Positions 1-10,200 of a stretch of DNA of 64,000 bases are shown in pieces. Made by a program: the position numbers and the translations under genes. The notes under the pieces were generated by a model. It saw only the letters and a program-made list of their open reading frames with translations. It was not told where the DNA came from and searched no databases. Source of the stretch: Poindextera sp963706385 (GTDB taxonomy: Bacteria > Pseudomonadota > Alphaproteobacteria > Caulobacterales > Caulobacteraceae); NCBI GenBank assembly GCA_963706385.1, contig OY970153.1, positions 1,922,001-1,986,000 on the forward strand. The letters run 5' to 3'. The first letter of the stretch is position 1, and every line of letters starts with the position of its first letter.

Positions 1-518
<518 letters not shown>

Positions 519-599
519 GCCGCTTGTCCCCGTCGCTTGAAGCTTTCGCCTCGCGATATAGTCGCTCCGACCGCAAAGGTCAGCGGGTTTCCGCCACGG

Positions 600-1799
600 T
601 CAGATGTCGAGCAGCAACCTCTGGGGATCCTCGATGTGCTCCTTGACCTTGACCAGGAAGGTCACCGCGCCCTGGCCATCGACCACGCGGTGGTCGTAGG
701 ACAGCGCCAGATACATCATCGGCCGGATCACCACCGCCCCGCCGACCGCCACCGGTCGGTCCTGGATCTTGTGCATGCCCAACACCCCCGACTGCGGCGT
801 GTTGAGGATCGGGGTCGACATCAGCGAGCCATAGACCCCGCCGTTGGAGATGGTGAAGGTGCCGCCCTGCAGATCCTCCAGCGCCAACATTCCCTCCCGC
901 GCCTTGCGGCCGAGGTCGGCGATCGCCTTTTCGATCTGCGCCATGGTCATCGCGTCGGCGTCGCGCACCACCGGCACCACCAGGCCGCGCTCGGTGCCCA
1001 CCGCCACCCCGATGTCGTAGTGGTTCTTGTAGATCAGGTCCGTGCCGTCGATCTCGGCGTTGACGTCGGGCACCGCCTTCAGCGCGGCGACGCAGGCGCG
1101 CACGAAGAAGCTCATGAAGCCCAACTTGACGCCGTGGTTTCTTTCGAAAACGTCCTTGTACTGATTACGCAGGGCCATCACCGCGCTCATGTCCACCTCG
1201 TTGAAGGTGGTCAGCATGGCGGCGTTGTTCTGGGCCTCCTTCAGGCGCCGGGCGATGGTCTGGCGCAGCCGGGTCATGCGCACCCGCTCTTCGCGCTCGC
1301 CAACCGCGCGCGGCGCGGCGGCCACCTGGACCGGGGCGGGCCGGGCCTGGGCGGCGCGGGCCTCCAGCGCGGCCAGAGCGTCGCCCTTGGTGATGCGGCC
1401 ATCCTTGCCGGCGCCGACGATGACCGCCGTATCGAGCTTGTTCTCGGCCACGATTCGCTGGACCGACGGCGCCAGCGGCAAGGCGGCGGGCGCGGGGGCC
1501 GGCGCGGCGGCGACCGGTTCGGGTTTGGGCGCGGGTTTGGCGGTGGGCTTGGCCGTCGCCGCGCCGGCCGCGGTCACCCGCCCGAGCAGGGCGCCGGGGG
1601 TCACCGTCTCGCCGTCCGCGGCGGCGATCTCGGACAGCACCCCGTCCTCCGGCGCGACCACTTCGAGCGAGACCTTGTCGGTTTCCAGCTCGACCAGCAG
1701 TTCGTCCTTCCTGACCGTGTCGCCGGCCTGCTTGGCCCAGCGCGCCACGGTCGCCTCGGTGATGGATTCGCCGAGCGCCGGGGTCATGATGTCGGTCAT
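600..1799 (-). CDS. sucB: Dihydrolipoyllysine succinyltransferase, E2 of 2-oxoglutarate dehydrogenase
   Basis: E2 core of the 2-oxoglutarate dehydrogenase complex, which transfers the succinyl group from lipoyl-lysine to CoA (399 aa). The N-terminal lipoyl domain spans residues 1-76 with the lipoylated lysine in ETDKVS near residue 42. An Ala/Pro/Lys-rich linker follows, then a peripheral-subunit-binding domain at about 108-143 (SVQRIVAENKLD, GRITKGD). The C-terminal acyltransferase domain ends with the catalytic SYDHRVVDGQGAV motif near residue 370. It has a single lipoyl domain and the usual length for SucB. It lies 53 bp downstream of sucA on the same strand. Confidence 0.97.
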   Translation of the reverse strand: MTDIMTPALGESITEATVARWAKQAGDTVRKDELLVELETDKVSLEVVAPEDGVLSEIAAADGETVTPGALLGRVTAAGAATAKPTAKPAPKPEPVAAAPAPAPAALPLAPSVQRIVAENKLDTAVIVGAGKDGRITKGDALAALEARAAQARPAPVQVAAAPRAVGEREERVRMTRLRQTIARRLKEAQNNAAMLTTFNEVDMSAVMALRNQYKDVFERNHGVKLGFMSFFVRACVAALKAVPDVNAEIDGTDLIYKNHYDIGVAVGTERGLVVPVVRDADAMTMAQIEKAIADLGRKAREGMLALEDLQGGTFTISNGGVYGSLMSTPILNTPQSGVLGMHKIQDRPVAVGGAVVIRPMMYLALSYDHRVVDGQGAVTFLVKVKEHIEDPQRLLLDI

Positions 1800-1852
1800 C
1801 GGGGTAGTGCTCCTTGATCGGACGGATATGCGCGCCGCCTTGGTCTTAATGT

Positions 1853-4816
1853 TTAGGCGAAGGCCTCGGTGAGGAAAGCCTTCAGTTCACGGTTGTGTCG
1901 GCTCATCAGCCCGGCGGCGGTCGAGGCCGAGGCCGGGCGGCCGATGTAGCGCGCGCGCTTGGCCGCGATCTTCAGCCGCGCGGCGGTCAGCTCCAGCCAA
2001 GGATCGACGAAGGTCCAACCGCCCATGTTCTTGGGCTCCTCCTGGCACCAGACCAGCTCTGCCTTGGCGAACCGAGCGAGCTCGGCGGACAGCGACTTCA
2101 TCGGCCACGGATAGAATTGCTCGAGCCTGAGAATGTAGACGTCGTCGACGCCCGCCTCCTCGCGCGCCTCCAACAGGTCGTAATAGACCTTGCCCGAGCA
2201 GAGGATCAGCCGACGGATCTGATCATCCGGTTTGAGCCGGATGCTGGTCAGGCCGGCGTCGCGCTCGCCGTCATCCCACAAGACCCGGTGGAAGGATGAG
2301 CCCTCGGTCATGTCCGCAAGCTTGGACACGGCCTTCTTGTGCCGCAGCAGCGACTTGGGCGTCATCAACACCAGCGGCTTGCGGAACGGACGGTGCATCT
2401 GGCGGCGCAGGATGTGGAAGTAGTTGGCCGGGGTCGAACAGTTGGCGACTTGCAGATTATCCTCGGCGCAGAGCTGCAGATAGCGCTCGAGCCGGGCGGA
2501 GGAGTGCTCCGGTCCCTGGCCCTCGTAGCCGTGCGGCAGAAGCATGACCAGTCCGGACATGCGCAGCCACTTGCGCTCGCCCGAGGAGATGAATTGATCG
2601 ACCACCACCTGAGCGCCGTTGGCGAAGTCGCCGAACTGGGCCTCCCACAGGGTCAGGGTGTTCGGGTCGGCCAGGGAGAATCCGTACTCGAAGCCCAGCA
2701 CAGCCTCTTCCGACAACGCAGAATCGATGCCTTCGAAATGGGCCTGGCCCGGACGGATGTTGTTCAGTGGAGTGTAGCGTTCCTCGGTCGACTGATCGAC
2801 CAAGTCGGCATGGCGCTGGACGAAGGTGCCGCGGATGCTGTCCTGGCCGGACAGGCGCACCGGAAAGCCCTCGTCCAGCAGGCTGCCGAAGGCCAAGTGT
2901 TCGGCCGTGCCCCAGTCGATTCCCTCGCCGGCCTCAATCGCGGCGCGGCGGCTCTCGATCACCCGGCGCACGGTCTTGTGGGCGTTCAGCCGCTCGGGGA
3001 TAGCGGTCAGCTTCAGCCCGATCTCGCGCAGCCGCTGCGCCGGCACGGCGGTTTCGCCGCGCCGGTCCTCGCCCTCGGCCAGGGCCAGGTGCGCCCACTT
3101 GCCGTCCAGCCAGTCGGCCTTGTTGGCCTGATAGGTCTTGCCGGCCTCGAACTCGGCCTCGAGGAAAGCGTTGAACTCGGTGATCCAACCGTCGACGTCG
3201 GCCTGGCTGACCACCCCCTCGCCGATCAGGCGCCGGGCGTAGAGCTCGCGGGTCGTGGGGTGGCCCTTGATCTTGGCGTACATCAAGGGCTGGGTCATCG
3301 TCGGGTCGTCGCCCTCGTTGTGGCCGAACCGGCGATAGCAGAACATGTCGATGACTACGTCCTTGCCGAACCTCTGGCGGAATTCGGTGGCCACCTTGGC
3401 GGCGAAGGTGACCGCTTCCGGGTCGTCGCCGTTGGCATGGAAGATCGGCGCTTGGACCATCAGCGCCGAGTCCGACGGATAGGGGCTGGAGCGCGAGTAG
3501 CGCGGGCTGGTGGTGAAGCCGATCTGGTTGTTGACGATGAAATGGACGGCGCCGCCGGTGCGGTAGCCCTTCAGCCCGCTCAGGGCGAAGCATTCGGCCA
3601 CCACGCCCTGGCCGGCGAAGGCCGCGTCGCCGTGCAGCAGCAGCGGCAGCACGTGGCCGCGGCCCGAACCGGGATCGGCGCGCAGGCCGAAGGCCTGCTT
3701 GGCGCGCGCCTTGCCCAGCACCACCGGATTGACGATCTCCAGGTGCGAGGGGTTGGCGGTCAGCGACAGGTGGACGTTGTTGCCGTCGAAGGCGCGGTCG
3801 GACGAGGCGCCCAGGTGGTATTTGACGTCGCCCGAGCCCTCGATGTCGCTGGGCAGGGACGAGCCGCCCTGAAACTCGTGGAAGATGATGTGGTAGGGCT
3901 TGCCCATCACCGCGGCCAGCACGTTCAGCCGGCCCCGGTGCGGCATGCCGATGACGATGTCCTCGACGCCGAGCGCGCCGCCGCGCTTGATGATCTGCTC
4001 CAGCGCCGGCACCGTGGCCTCGCCCCCGTCCAGGCCGAACCGCTTGGCGCCGGGGTAGCGCTTGGCCATAAACCGCTCGAACGATTCGGCCTCGATCAGC
4101 TTCTTCAGGATCGCGATCTTGCCTTCGCGGGTGAAGTGGATCTCCTTGTCGCGGCCCTCGATCCGCTCCTGCAGCCAGGCCTTCTCGTCGGGATCGGAGA
4201 TGTGCATGTACTGCACGCCGATGTCGCCGCAGTAGGTGCGCCGCAGGATCGCGACGATCTCGCGGATCGTCGAGGTCTCCAGGCCCAGCACGTAGTCCAG
4301 GAAGATCGGCCGGTCGTAGTCGCTCTCGGCGAAACCGTAGCTGGCCGGGTCCAGTTCGCTCACATCCGGCTTTTCGGACAGGCCCAGGGGGTCGAGGTTG
4401 GCCGCCAGGTGGCCGCGCACCCGATAGGCGCGGATCATCATGATCGCGCGCACGGAATCCAGCGTCGCCGCCCGCACCGCCTCGGCGCTGGCGGTGGGCG
4501 CGCGCTCGCCGATCCTGGCGCCCAGCTTGGCCTCGACCGCCGGCCACATCCCGTCCAGCGCCGACAACCAGTCAGGCCTAGGCGGAGCGACCTCGCGCGG
4601 GGTCCAGGACGGCTTCACGGCCGCCCGCTTCACCGCCTCGGCCCCATCGCTCAGCGAGGCGAAGAACGCCCGCCAGGAGGCCTCAACCGAATTGGGATCG
4701 CTCGCCCACCGGGCGTAGAGGTCTTCGACGAAGGCGCTGTTGCCGCCGTAGAGGAACGAGGTCTCGCTGAGCACCTGATTCAATCGCCCCGAGGCGATAT
4801 TGGAGTCGTCGGCCAT
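1853..4816 (-). CDS. sucA: 2-Oxoglutarate dehydrogenase E1 component
   Basis: Thiamine-diphosphate-dependent E1 of the TCA cycle that decarboxylates 2-oxoglutarate and succinylates the lipoyl group of SucB. It is 987 aa, the normal length for the family. Motifs seen: an N-terminal E2-binding segment (LYGGNSAFVEDLYARW, residues 23-38), GMPHRGRLNVLA near 290, GDAAFAGQG near 397, HNEGDDPTMTQPLMY near 499 and GYEGQGPEHSSAR near 762. Start ATG gives MADDSNIASGRLN. It lies between sucD and sucB in the minus-strand operon. The antisense strand is open for long stretches, but that is a GC-codon artefact. Confidence 0.98.
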   Translation of the reverse strand: MADDSNIASGRLNQVLSETSFLYGGNSAFVEDLYARWASDPNSVEASWRAFFASLSDGAEAVKRAAVKPSWTPREVAPPRPDWLSALDGMWPAVEAKLGARIGERAPTASAEAVRAATLDSVRAIMMIRAYRVRGHLAANLDPLGLSEKPDVSELDPASYGFAESDYDRPIFLDYVLGLETSTIREIVAILRRTYCGDIGVQYMHISDPDEKAWLQERIEGRDKEIHFTREGKIAILKKLIEAESFERFMAKRYPGAKRFGLDGGEATVPALEQIIKRGGALGVEDIVIGMPHRGRLNVLAAVMGKPYHIIFHEFQGGSSLPSDIEGSGDVKYHLGASSDRAFDGNNVHLSLTANPSHLEIVNPVVLGKARAKQAFGLRADPGSGRGHVLPLLLHGDAAFAGQGVVAECFALSGLKGYRTGGAVHFIVNNQIGFTTSPRYSRSSPYPSDSALMVQAPIFHANGDDPEAVTFAAKVATEFRQRFGKDVVIDMFCYRRFGHNEGDDPTMTQPLMYAKIKGHPTTRELYARRLIGEGVVSQADVDGWITEFNAFLEAEFEAGKTYQANKADWLDGKWAHLALAEGEDRRGETAVPAQRLREIGLKLTAIPERLNAHKTVRRVIESRRAAIEAGEGIDWGTAEHLAFGSLLDEGFPVRLSGQDSIRGTFVQRHADLVDQSTEERYTPLNNIRPGQAHFEGIDSALSEEAVLGFEYGFSLADPNTLTLWEAQFGDFANGAQVVVDQFISSGERKWLRMSGLVMLLPHGYEGQGPEHSSARLERYLQLCAEDNLQVANCSTPANYFHILRRQMHRPFRKPLVLMTPKSLLRHKKAVSKLADMTEGSSFHRVLWDDGERDAGLTSIRLKPDDQIRRLILCSGKVYYDLLEAREEAGVDDVYILRLEQFYPWPMKSLSAELARFAKAELVWCQEEPKNMGGWTFVDPWLELTAARLKIAAKRARYIGRPASASTAAGLMSRHNRELKAFLTEAFA

Positions 4817-4886
4817 TGTCTCCGTTCCCGGCGATGCGCCGCGGAGCCTTCAGCTGAGCGCGGGTCGCCCTTCGAGCGTTTAACCT

Positions 4887-5765
4887 TCAGGCGCCTCTCA
4901 GCACCTCTACAAGAGTCTCGCCGAGTTTCGCCGGCGAGGATGACACGCGGATGCCCGCAGCCTCCATCGCCGTGATCTTGTCCTCGGCGCCGCCCTTTCC
5001 GCCCGAAATGATGGCGCCAGCATGACCCATCCGTCGGCCAGGCGGCGCCGTGCGACCGGCGATGAAGCCCACCATCGGCTTCTTAACCTTGGAATACTTA
5101 ATGAATTCCGCCGCGTCCTCTTCGGCCGAGCCGCCGATCTCGCCGATCATGATGATCGACTCCGTCTTTGGGTCGGCCAGGAACATCTCGAGCACCTCAA
5201 TGAATTCGGTGCCCTTGACCGGATCGCCGCCGATGCCGACCGCCGTGGTCTGGCCGAGCCCGACCTGGGTGGTCTGGAACACCGCCTCATAGGTAAGTGT
5301 GCCCGAGCGCGAGACAACACCCACCGAGCCGGCCTTGAAGATGTTTCCCGGCATAATGCCGATCTTGCACTGGTTGGGGGTCAGAACGCCCGGGCAATTC
5401 GGCCCGATCAGCCGCGACCTGGAGCCGCAGAGCGCGCGCTTGACCTTGATCATGTCGGCCACCGGGATGCCCTCGGTGATGCAGACGATCAGCCCGACCT
5501 CGGCGTCGATCGCCTCCAGGATGGCGTCGGCCGCGCCCGGCGGCGGAACATAGATCACGCTGGCCGCCGCGCCGGTCGCCGCGACCGCCTCGCCGACGGT
5601 GTCGAACACCGGAAGGCCCAGGTGAGCGCCCCCGCCTTTGCCCGGCGAGACGCCGCCGACCATTTGCGTGCCGTAGGCGATCGCCTGTTCGGTGTGGAAA
5701 GTGCCCTGGGCGCCGGTCACGCCCTGGCAGATGACCTTGGTGGATTTGTCAATGAGGATGGACAT
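4887..5765 (-). CDS. sucD: Succinyl-CoA synthetase alpha subunit
   Basis: Alpha subunit of succinate-CoA ligase (292 aa), carrying the CoA-binding fold and the phosphohistidine. The CoA-binding Rossmann motif QGVTGAQGTFHTEQ lies near residues 13-27, and the active-site histidine is in GHAGAIISGGKGG near residue 245. The start is the ATG at 5765 (MSILIDKSTKVICQG), which matches the family N-terminus. An in-frame ATG at 5786 would add seven atypical residues. It lies 70 bp upstream of sucA. It is separated from sucC by a 170-bp stretch that itself contains a small coupled reading frame. Confidence 0.97.
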   Translation of the reverse strand: MSILIDKSTKVICQGVTGAQGTFHTEQAIAYGTQMVGGVSPGKGGGAHLGLPVFDTVGEAVAATGAAASVIYVPPPGAADAILEAIDAEVGLIVCITEGIPVADMIKVKRALCGSRSRLIGPNCPGVLTPNQCKIGIMPGNIFKAGSVGVVSRSGTLTYEAVFQTTQVGLGQTTAVGIGGDPVKGTEFIEVLEMFLADPKTESIIMIGEIGGSAEEDAAEFIKYSKVKKPMVGFIAGRTAPPGRRMGHAGAIISGGKGGAEDKITAMEAAGIRVSSSPAKLGETLVEVLRGA

Positions 5766-5767
5766 AC

Positions 5768-5935
5768 TTAGCGGCCAGGTTCCCACGCTTGGATGAGGTT
5801 GAGGACGGCGCTGGCGGCGTTCCGCGGCGCGCCGTCGACGAACAGGATGGCGGTCGGGGCGACCCGCCGGCGACCGTCGCCGAGCCCATCAGCCCGGTCG
5901 CGTGGCGCCCCGGTTATGGCCCGTTCCGGCCTCAC
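5768..5935 (-). CDS. Possible 55-residue small protein between sucC and sucD
   Basis: A 55-codon frame runs from a GTG that overlaps the sucC stop (GTGA) to a TAA ending 2 bp before the sucD ATG, so it fills the sucC-sucD gap exactly. The product is Arg/Ala-rich at the N-terminus (about residues 1-25). A more protein-like end follows, containing VAPTAILFVDG and AASAVLNLIQAWEPGR. Overlap of stop and start suggests translational coupling to sucC. I recognise no family. It could be a real small protein, a leader that keeps ribosomes moving between the two subunit genes, or chance openness in GC-rich DNA. Confidence 0.4.
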   Translation of the reverse strand: MRPERAITGAPRDRADGLGDGRRRVAPTAILFVDGAPRNAASAVLNLIQAWEPGR

Positions 5936-7101
5936 CCGGCGTCCCGAACCGCCTTGACGATCTTTTCCGCCCCGTCCGACAGATCGTTGGCGGCGATCAC
6001 ATTGAGCCCGCTCTCGGAGATGATCTTCTTGCCGAGCTCGACGTTGGTGCCTTCCAGGCGGACCACCAGCGGCACCTTCAGGCCGACGTCGGTCACCGCC
6101 GCGACCACGCCCTCGGCGATGATGTCGCAGCGCATGATGCCGCCGAAGATGTTGACCAGTATGCCCTTCACGTTTGGGTCGGCGGTGATGATCTTGAACG
6201 CCGCGGTGACCTTCTCCTTGGAGGCGCCGCCGCCCACGTCGAGGAAATTGGCCGGCTCGGCGCCATAGAGCTTGATGATGTCCATGGTCGCCATGGCCAG
6301 GCCCGCGCCGTTGACCATGCAGCCGATCTCGCCGTCGAGGGCGATGTACGAGAGGTCGTGCTTGGACGCCTCGATCTCCTTGGCGTCCTCTTCGGTCTCA
6401 TCGCGCAGGGCGACGATGTCGGGATGGCGAAACAGGGCGTTGTCGTCGAACGAGACCTTGGCGTCGAGCACCTTGAGTTGGTCGTCGCCCGTGACGATCA
6501 AGGGATTGATCTCCAGCAGCGACATGTCGGTCTCGACGAACGCCTTGTAGAGCGCCGGCAAGAGGCCGCGCAGCTGCTTGGCCAGATCGCCGCTCAGCCC
6601 CAGCGCCTTGGACAGGATCAGCGCATGGTGCGGGAAGACCCCGGTCGCCGGGTCGATCGAGAAGGTGTGGATCTTCTCCGGCGTCGAATGGGCCACCGCC
6701 TCGATGTCCATCCCGCCTTCGGTCGAGGCGACCACCGACACGCGGCTGGTCTCGCGATCGACCAGCAGCGACAGATAGAGTTCGCGCGCGATCGCCGCGC
6801 CTTCCTCGATGTAGAGCCGTCGCACCAGGCGCCCTTTCGGGCCGGTCTGGTGGGTGACCAGCGTCATGCCCAGCATGCGCTCGGCCTCGACGCGGACATC
6901 GCCCAGCGACTTGACCACCTTGACCCCGCCGCCCTTGCCGCGGCCACCCGCATGGATTTGGGCTTTGACCACATAGACCGGCCCGTCGAGTTTTTCGGCC
7001 GCGGCCACCGCTTCGTCGACCGAAAAAGCCGCATAGCCGCGCGGAACGGGAACGCCGAACTCTTTGAGGACGGCCTTGGCTTGATGCTCGTGGATGTTCA
7101 T
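5932..7101 (-). CDS. sucC: Succinyl-CoA synthetase beta subunit
   Basis: ATP-grasp beta subunit of succinate-CoA ligase (389 aa). The N-terminus MNIHEHQAKAVLKEFGVPVPRG is diagnostic and fixes the start at 7101; an in-frame ATG at 7182 is too far upstream. Further motifs are the Lys/His grasp segment AQIHAGGRGKGGGVK near residues 45-60, NGAGLAMATMDIIKLYG and LDVGGGA near 245-275, and IFGGIMRCDIIAEGVV near 315. It is the first gene of the minus-strand TCA operon in this window. Its stop overlaps a GTG that opens a small frame leading to sucD. Confidence 0.97.
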   Translation of the reverse strand: MNIHEHQAKAVLKEFGVPVPRGYAAFSVDEAVAAAEKLDGPVYVVKAQIHAGGRGKGGGVKVVKSLGDVRVEAERMLGMTLVTHQTGPKGRLVRRLYIEEGAAIARELYLSLLVDRETSRVSVVASTEGGMDIEAVAHSTPEKIHTFSIDPATGVFPHHALILSKALGLSGDLAKQLRGLLPALYKAFVETDMSLLEINPLIVTGDDQLKVLDAKVSFDDNALFRHPDIVALRDETEEDAKEIEASKHDLSYIALDGEIGCMVNGAGLAMATMDIIKLYGAEPANFLDVGGGASKEKVTAAFKIITADPNVKGILVNIFGGIMRCDIIAEGVVAAVTDVGLKVPLVVRLEGTNVELGKKIISESGLNVIAANDLSDGAEKIVKAVRDAG

Positions 7102-7217
7102 GAAGTCCGCGTCGCCGATGCGATGGAGGGAAGGCTCACGGGGAGCCGGGCGGGTTATAGGCGCCCCCATCCGGCGGCGCAACGATCTAGAAGCGCTTCC
7201 CTCAAGCGGGAAAGCCT

Positions 7218-10200
7218 CTACGCGCGTCCCTCCACCGCCGCCGTCGCGCGGCGCTCAAGCTTGCCCCAGCCCACCCGTGGGCCGCGCACCGCGGTGACCA
7301 CCGCCTTGACCACCACATAGTACATCAACTGCCGGTAGCCGAACCGCTGGACCGGGACCCACGGCAAGTCCGCCCACGGCGCGCGCTTTTCCAGCGCCAT
7401 GCCCAGCGCCGCCGCCGACAGGTCGACGAAGATGAACACCGCCCAATAGAGCAGCGATTGGATCAACTGGTCCGAGCGCCATTCCACCGGGTGGAAAAAG
7501 TGGTCGAGGGTGGCCGAAATCAGGCTCCAGATCACCGCCAGGTCCACCAGCGGCGCGGCGGTCGCCAGGATGATCTGGAACAGCCAGATCTGCGGCAGGG
7601 CGATGAAGCCGAGCACCGGACGCTTGAGGCTGAACAAGGCGTCGCGGTGCTTCCAAAGGCACTGCAGGGTGCCGAACGACCAACGGAACCGCTGCTTCAG
7701 CAGCCCCTCGACCGTTTCGGGCGCCTCGGTGTAGGCCCGCGCGTCCGGATCGAACTCGACCCGCCAGCCGGCCTGCTGTACGGCCATGGTCAGGTCTTGG
7801 TCCTCGGCCAGGGTGTCGGAGGGGTAGCCGCCGAGCTGTTCAAGCGCCGAGCGCCGCCAGGCGCCGACCGCGCCCGGCACCACGGTCACCGCCCCCAGCG
7901 CCGCCAGGGCGCGCCGTTCTAGGTTCTGGGCGGTGACATACTCTAGCGCCTGCCAGCGGGTGACCAGGTTGCGCCGGTTGCCGACCAGGGCGTTGCCGGC
8001 CACCGCGCCCACCCGAGGGTCGACGAACCAGCGCGCCAGCCGGCCGATGGTCGAGGGCGGAAACAGGGTGTCGGCGTCCAGCGCCACCACGATGTCGCCC
8101 TTGACCTGGTCCAGTCCGCGGTTCAACGCCAACGCCTTGCCGCCGTTCGAGAAGCGCATCAGCCGCACCCGCGGCTCGGCGCCGAAATGCCGTTCGACCT
8201 CCTCGGCGGTGCCATCGGACGAGCCGTCGTCCAGCACGATCACCTCCAGCCGCGACCAGTTTGACTCCAGGATCCGCGCCACCGAGGCGGCGATCACCTT
8301 CTCCTCGTTGAAACAGGGGATCAGCACGCTGACCAGGGGCCCGGTCCGGGGATCGATGTCGGTCGGCCGCCGCCGGTCTTCGCCCAGCTTGTGGACCACA
8401 GCCAGTATGGCCAGAAACACTAGCCGAAGAACCCCTAGAGCGATGGCGCTGACGAACAGCACGGTCATGGCCACGTTGATCTCGCGGAAGATGCCGAACC
8501 CGACTCGGTCGAGGGTCAGCTCGATCCAATTGCGGTCGGTCGGCGGCATGGCCTGGTCCGGCGTCAGTCCGGCGAGTTGGCCGACCGTGACCAGGGTGTA
8601 GCCATGCGCCCGAAGCTGGTCGATCAGATTGGGCAGGGCCTGGACCGTGCGACTGCGATTTCCGCCGGAATCGTGCAGCAGCACCACCTGGCCTGCGGGC
8701 TGGTCGGCCGTGCCGGGTTCGGCTAGACGCGCCAGGGTGCGCGAGACGATCAAGGTCGCATCCGGCTTTTTCCAATCGTCCGGATCGATGCGAAGGCCGG
8801 CGATCAGGTAGCCGAGCTTCTGGGCGTTCACCAGCGGATTGACCTCGGCCGGGGTCGATGGTTCGGCGTCTCCGAAGTAGGGCGGACGGAACAGACGGAA
8901 AGACCTGCCGGTGATCACGGCGAACAATCGCTGGGTGGCGTTCAGCTCCAGGTCGGTCTCGGCGACGGGCAGGGCGGCGATGTTGGGATGGGTGTAGGTG
9001 TGGCTGCCCACCAGCATGCCCATGGCCACCTCGCGCTTCACCAAGCCGGGATGGGCCTGCATGTTCTCGCCGATCACGAAGAAGGTCGCCGGCGCGTTTT
9101 TCTGCTTGAGGATGTCGAGAATCTTGGGCGTCCAGCGGCTGTCCGGCCCGTCATCGAAGGTCAGGGCCACCCAGCCCGGATGGGAGCCATAGCGGTCGAT
9201 CACGTAGGAGGTCGGCAGCTGATCGTAGTGCTCGTCGGCGATTAGGCCGGTGTCGGGATCGAAGGTCAGGGTGCGTTTGCCCGTCGTCGGCGTCGCCGTG
9301 ACCTTCAGCACCTCGCCCACGCCGTTGAAGTCGACTGATGATCCCGCCGCCAGACGGGTAAGCCCGGTCGCGCTGACACCGCCATAGGGCGCGCCAAGCA
9401 CCGTCCAGACCCCTGGGTCCTCCGACCCCAGCCGCCAGAGCGCATAGCCCCGCACCCGCCAGGGATCGGTCACTTTCACCTGGTTGAAAACGGTGGTGGC
9501 GTCGAGGAACCAGACCTCATGCTTGACCTGGTTCTCGTCGATGTAGCCGTAGTGCGGGTTCAGCGCATTGTCGTCCATGTCGATCTCAACCTCGCTGTCG
9601 TGCGCGGTCTGGATCGCTTCGTGGAACGTCACGGCGTCGGCGCGGCCCCGGCTGGATCCGCCCTTCAAGGTCCAGTCGTAACCATAGGACCCGAGCGCCA
9701 TGATCACCCGGTCGGGATCGAGCTTGGACAAGCGCTTATCGAGATAGGTCTCGAACCAGTCCTCGCCGGCGGTCGGGCCCGGCTGGCCGGTCTGCCAGTG
9801 CTCATCGTAACCCATCAGGATCAAGGTGTCGGCGGCGTCCTGCAGCGCCTTCAGCGGCCAATCGTCGTCGTCGAACGGCGCGGCGACCCAAACCTCGCGG
9901 CCGAGCGGCCTCAGCGCCGCCCGCGCCTTGGCGATGAACGCGGGATACAGGGCGATCGAGGACGGCGATATGTTCTCGATGTCGAAGACATAGCCGGAAT
10001 AGTTCTTCTTGCTGGCCTGGGCGACCAGCGTGACGATCAAGCGGTCCTGGGCCGCGGGATTATGCAGCAGACCGTCGCCGAGCGCGGTGTCGAAGGCGTC
10101 CTGGTGGGCGTTGTGCACCACCGGCAACACCGCCGGCGGATGGGCCGCGCTGCTGATCAGGGCGACGGCCTGCGGATCGTCGGCGATGTCGACGTCACCG

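Noticed and set aside
2339..4975. A very long open frame on the plus strand opposite sucA
   Set aside because: It mirrors sucA codons in GC-rich DNA. The translation is His/Arg/Gln/Val-rich low-complexity sequence with no motif, whereas sucA is unmistakable.
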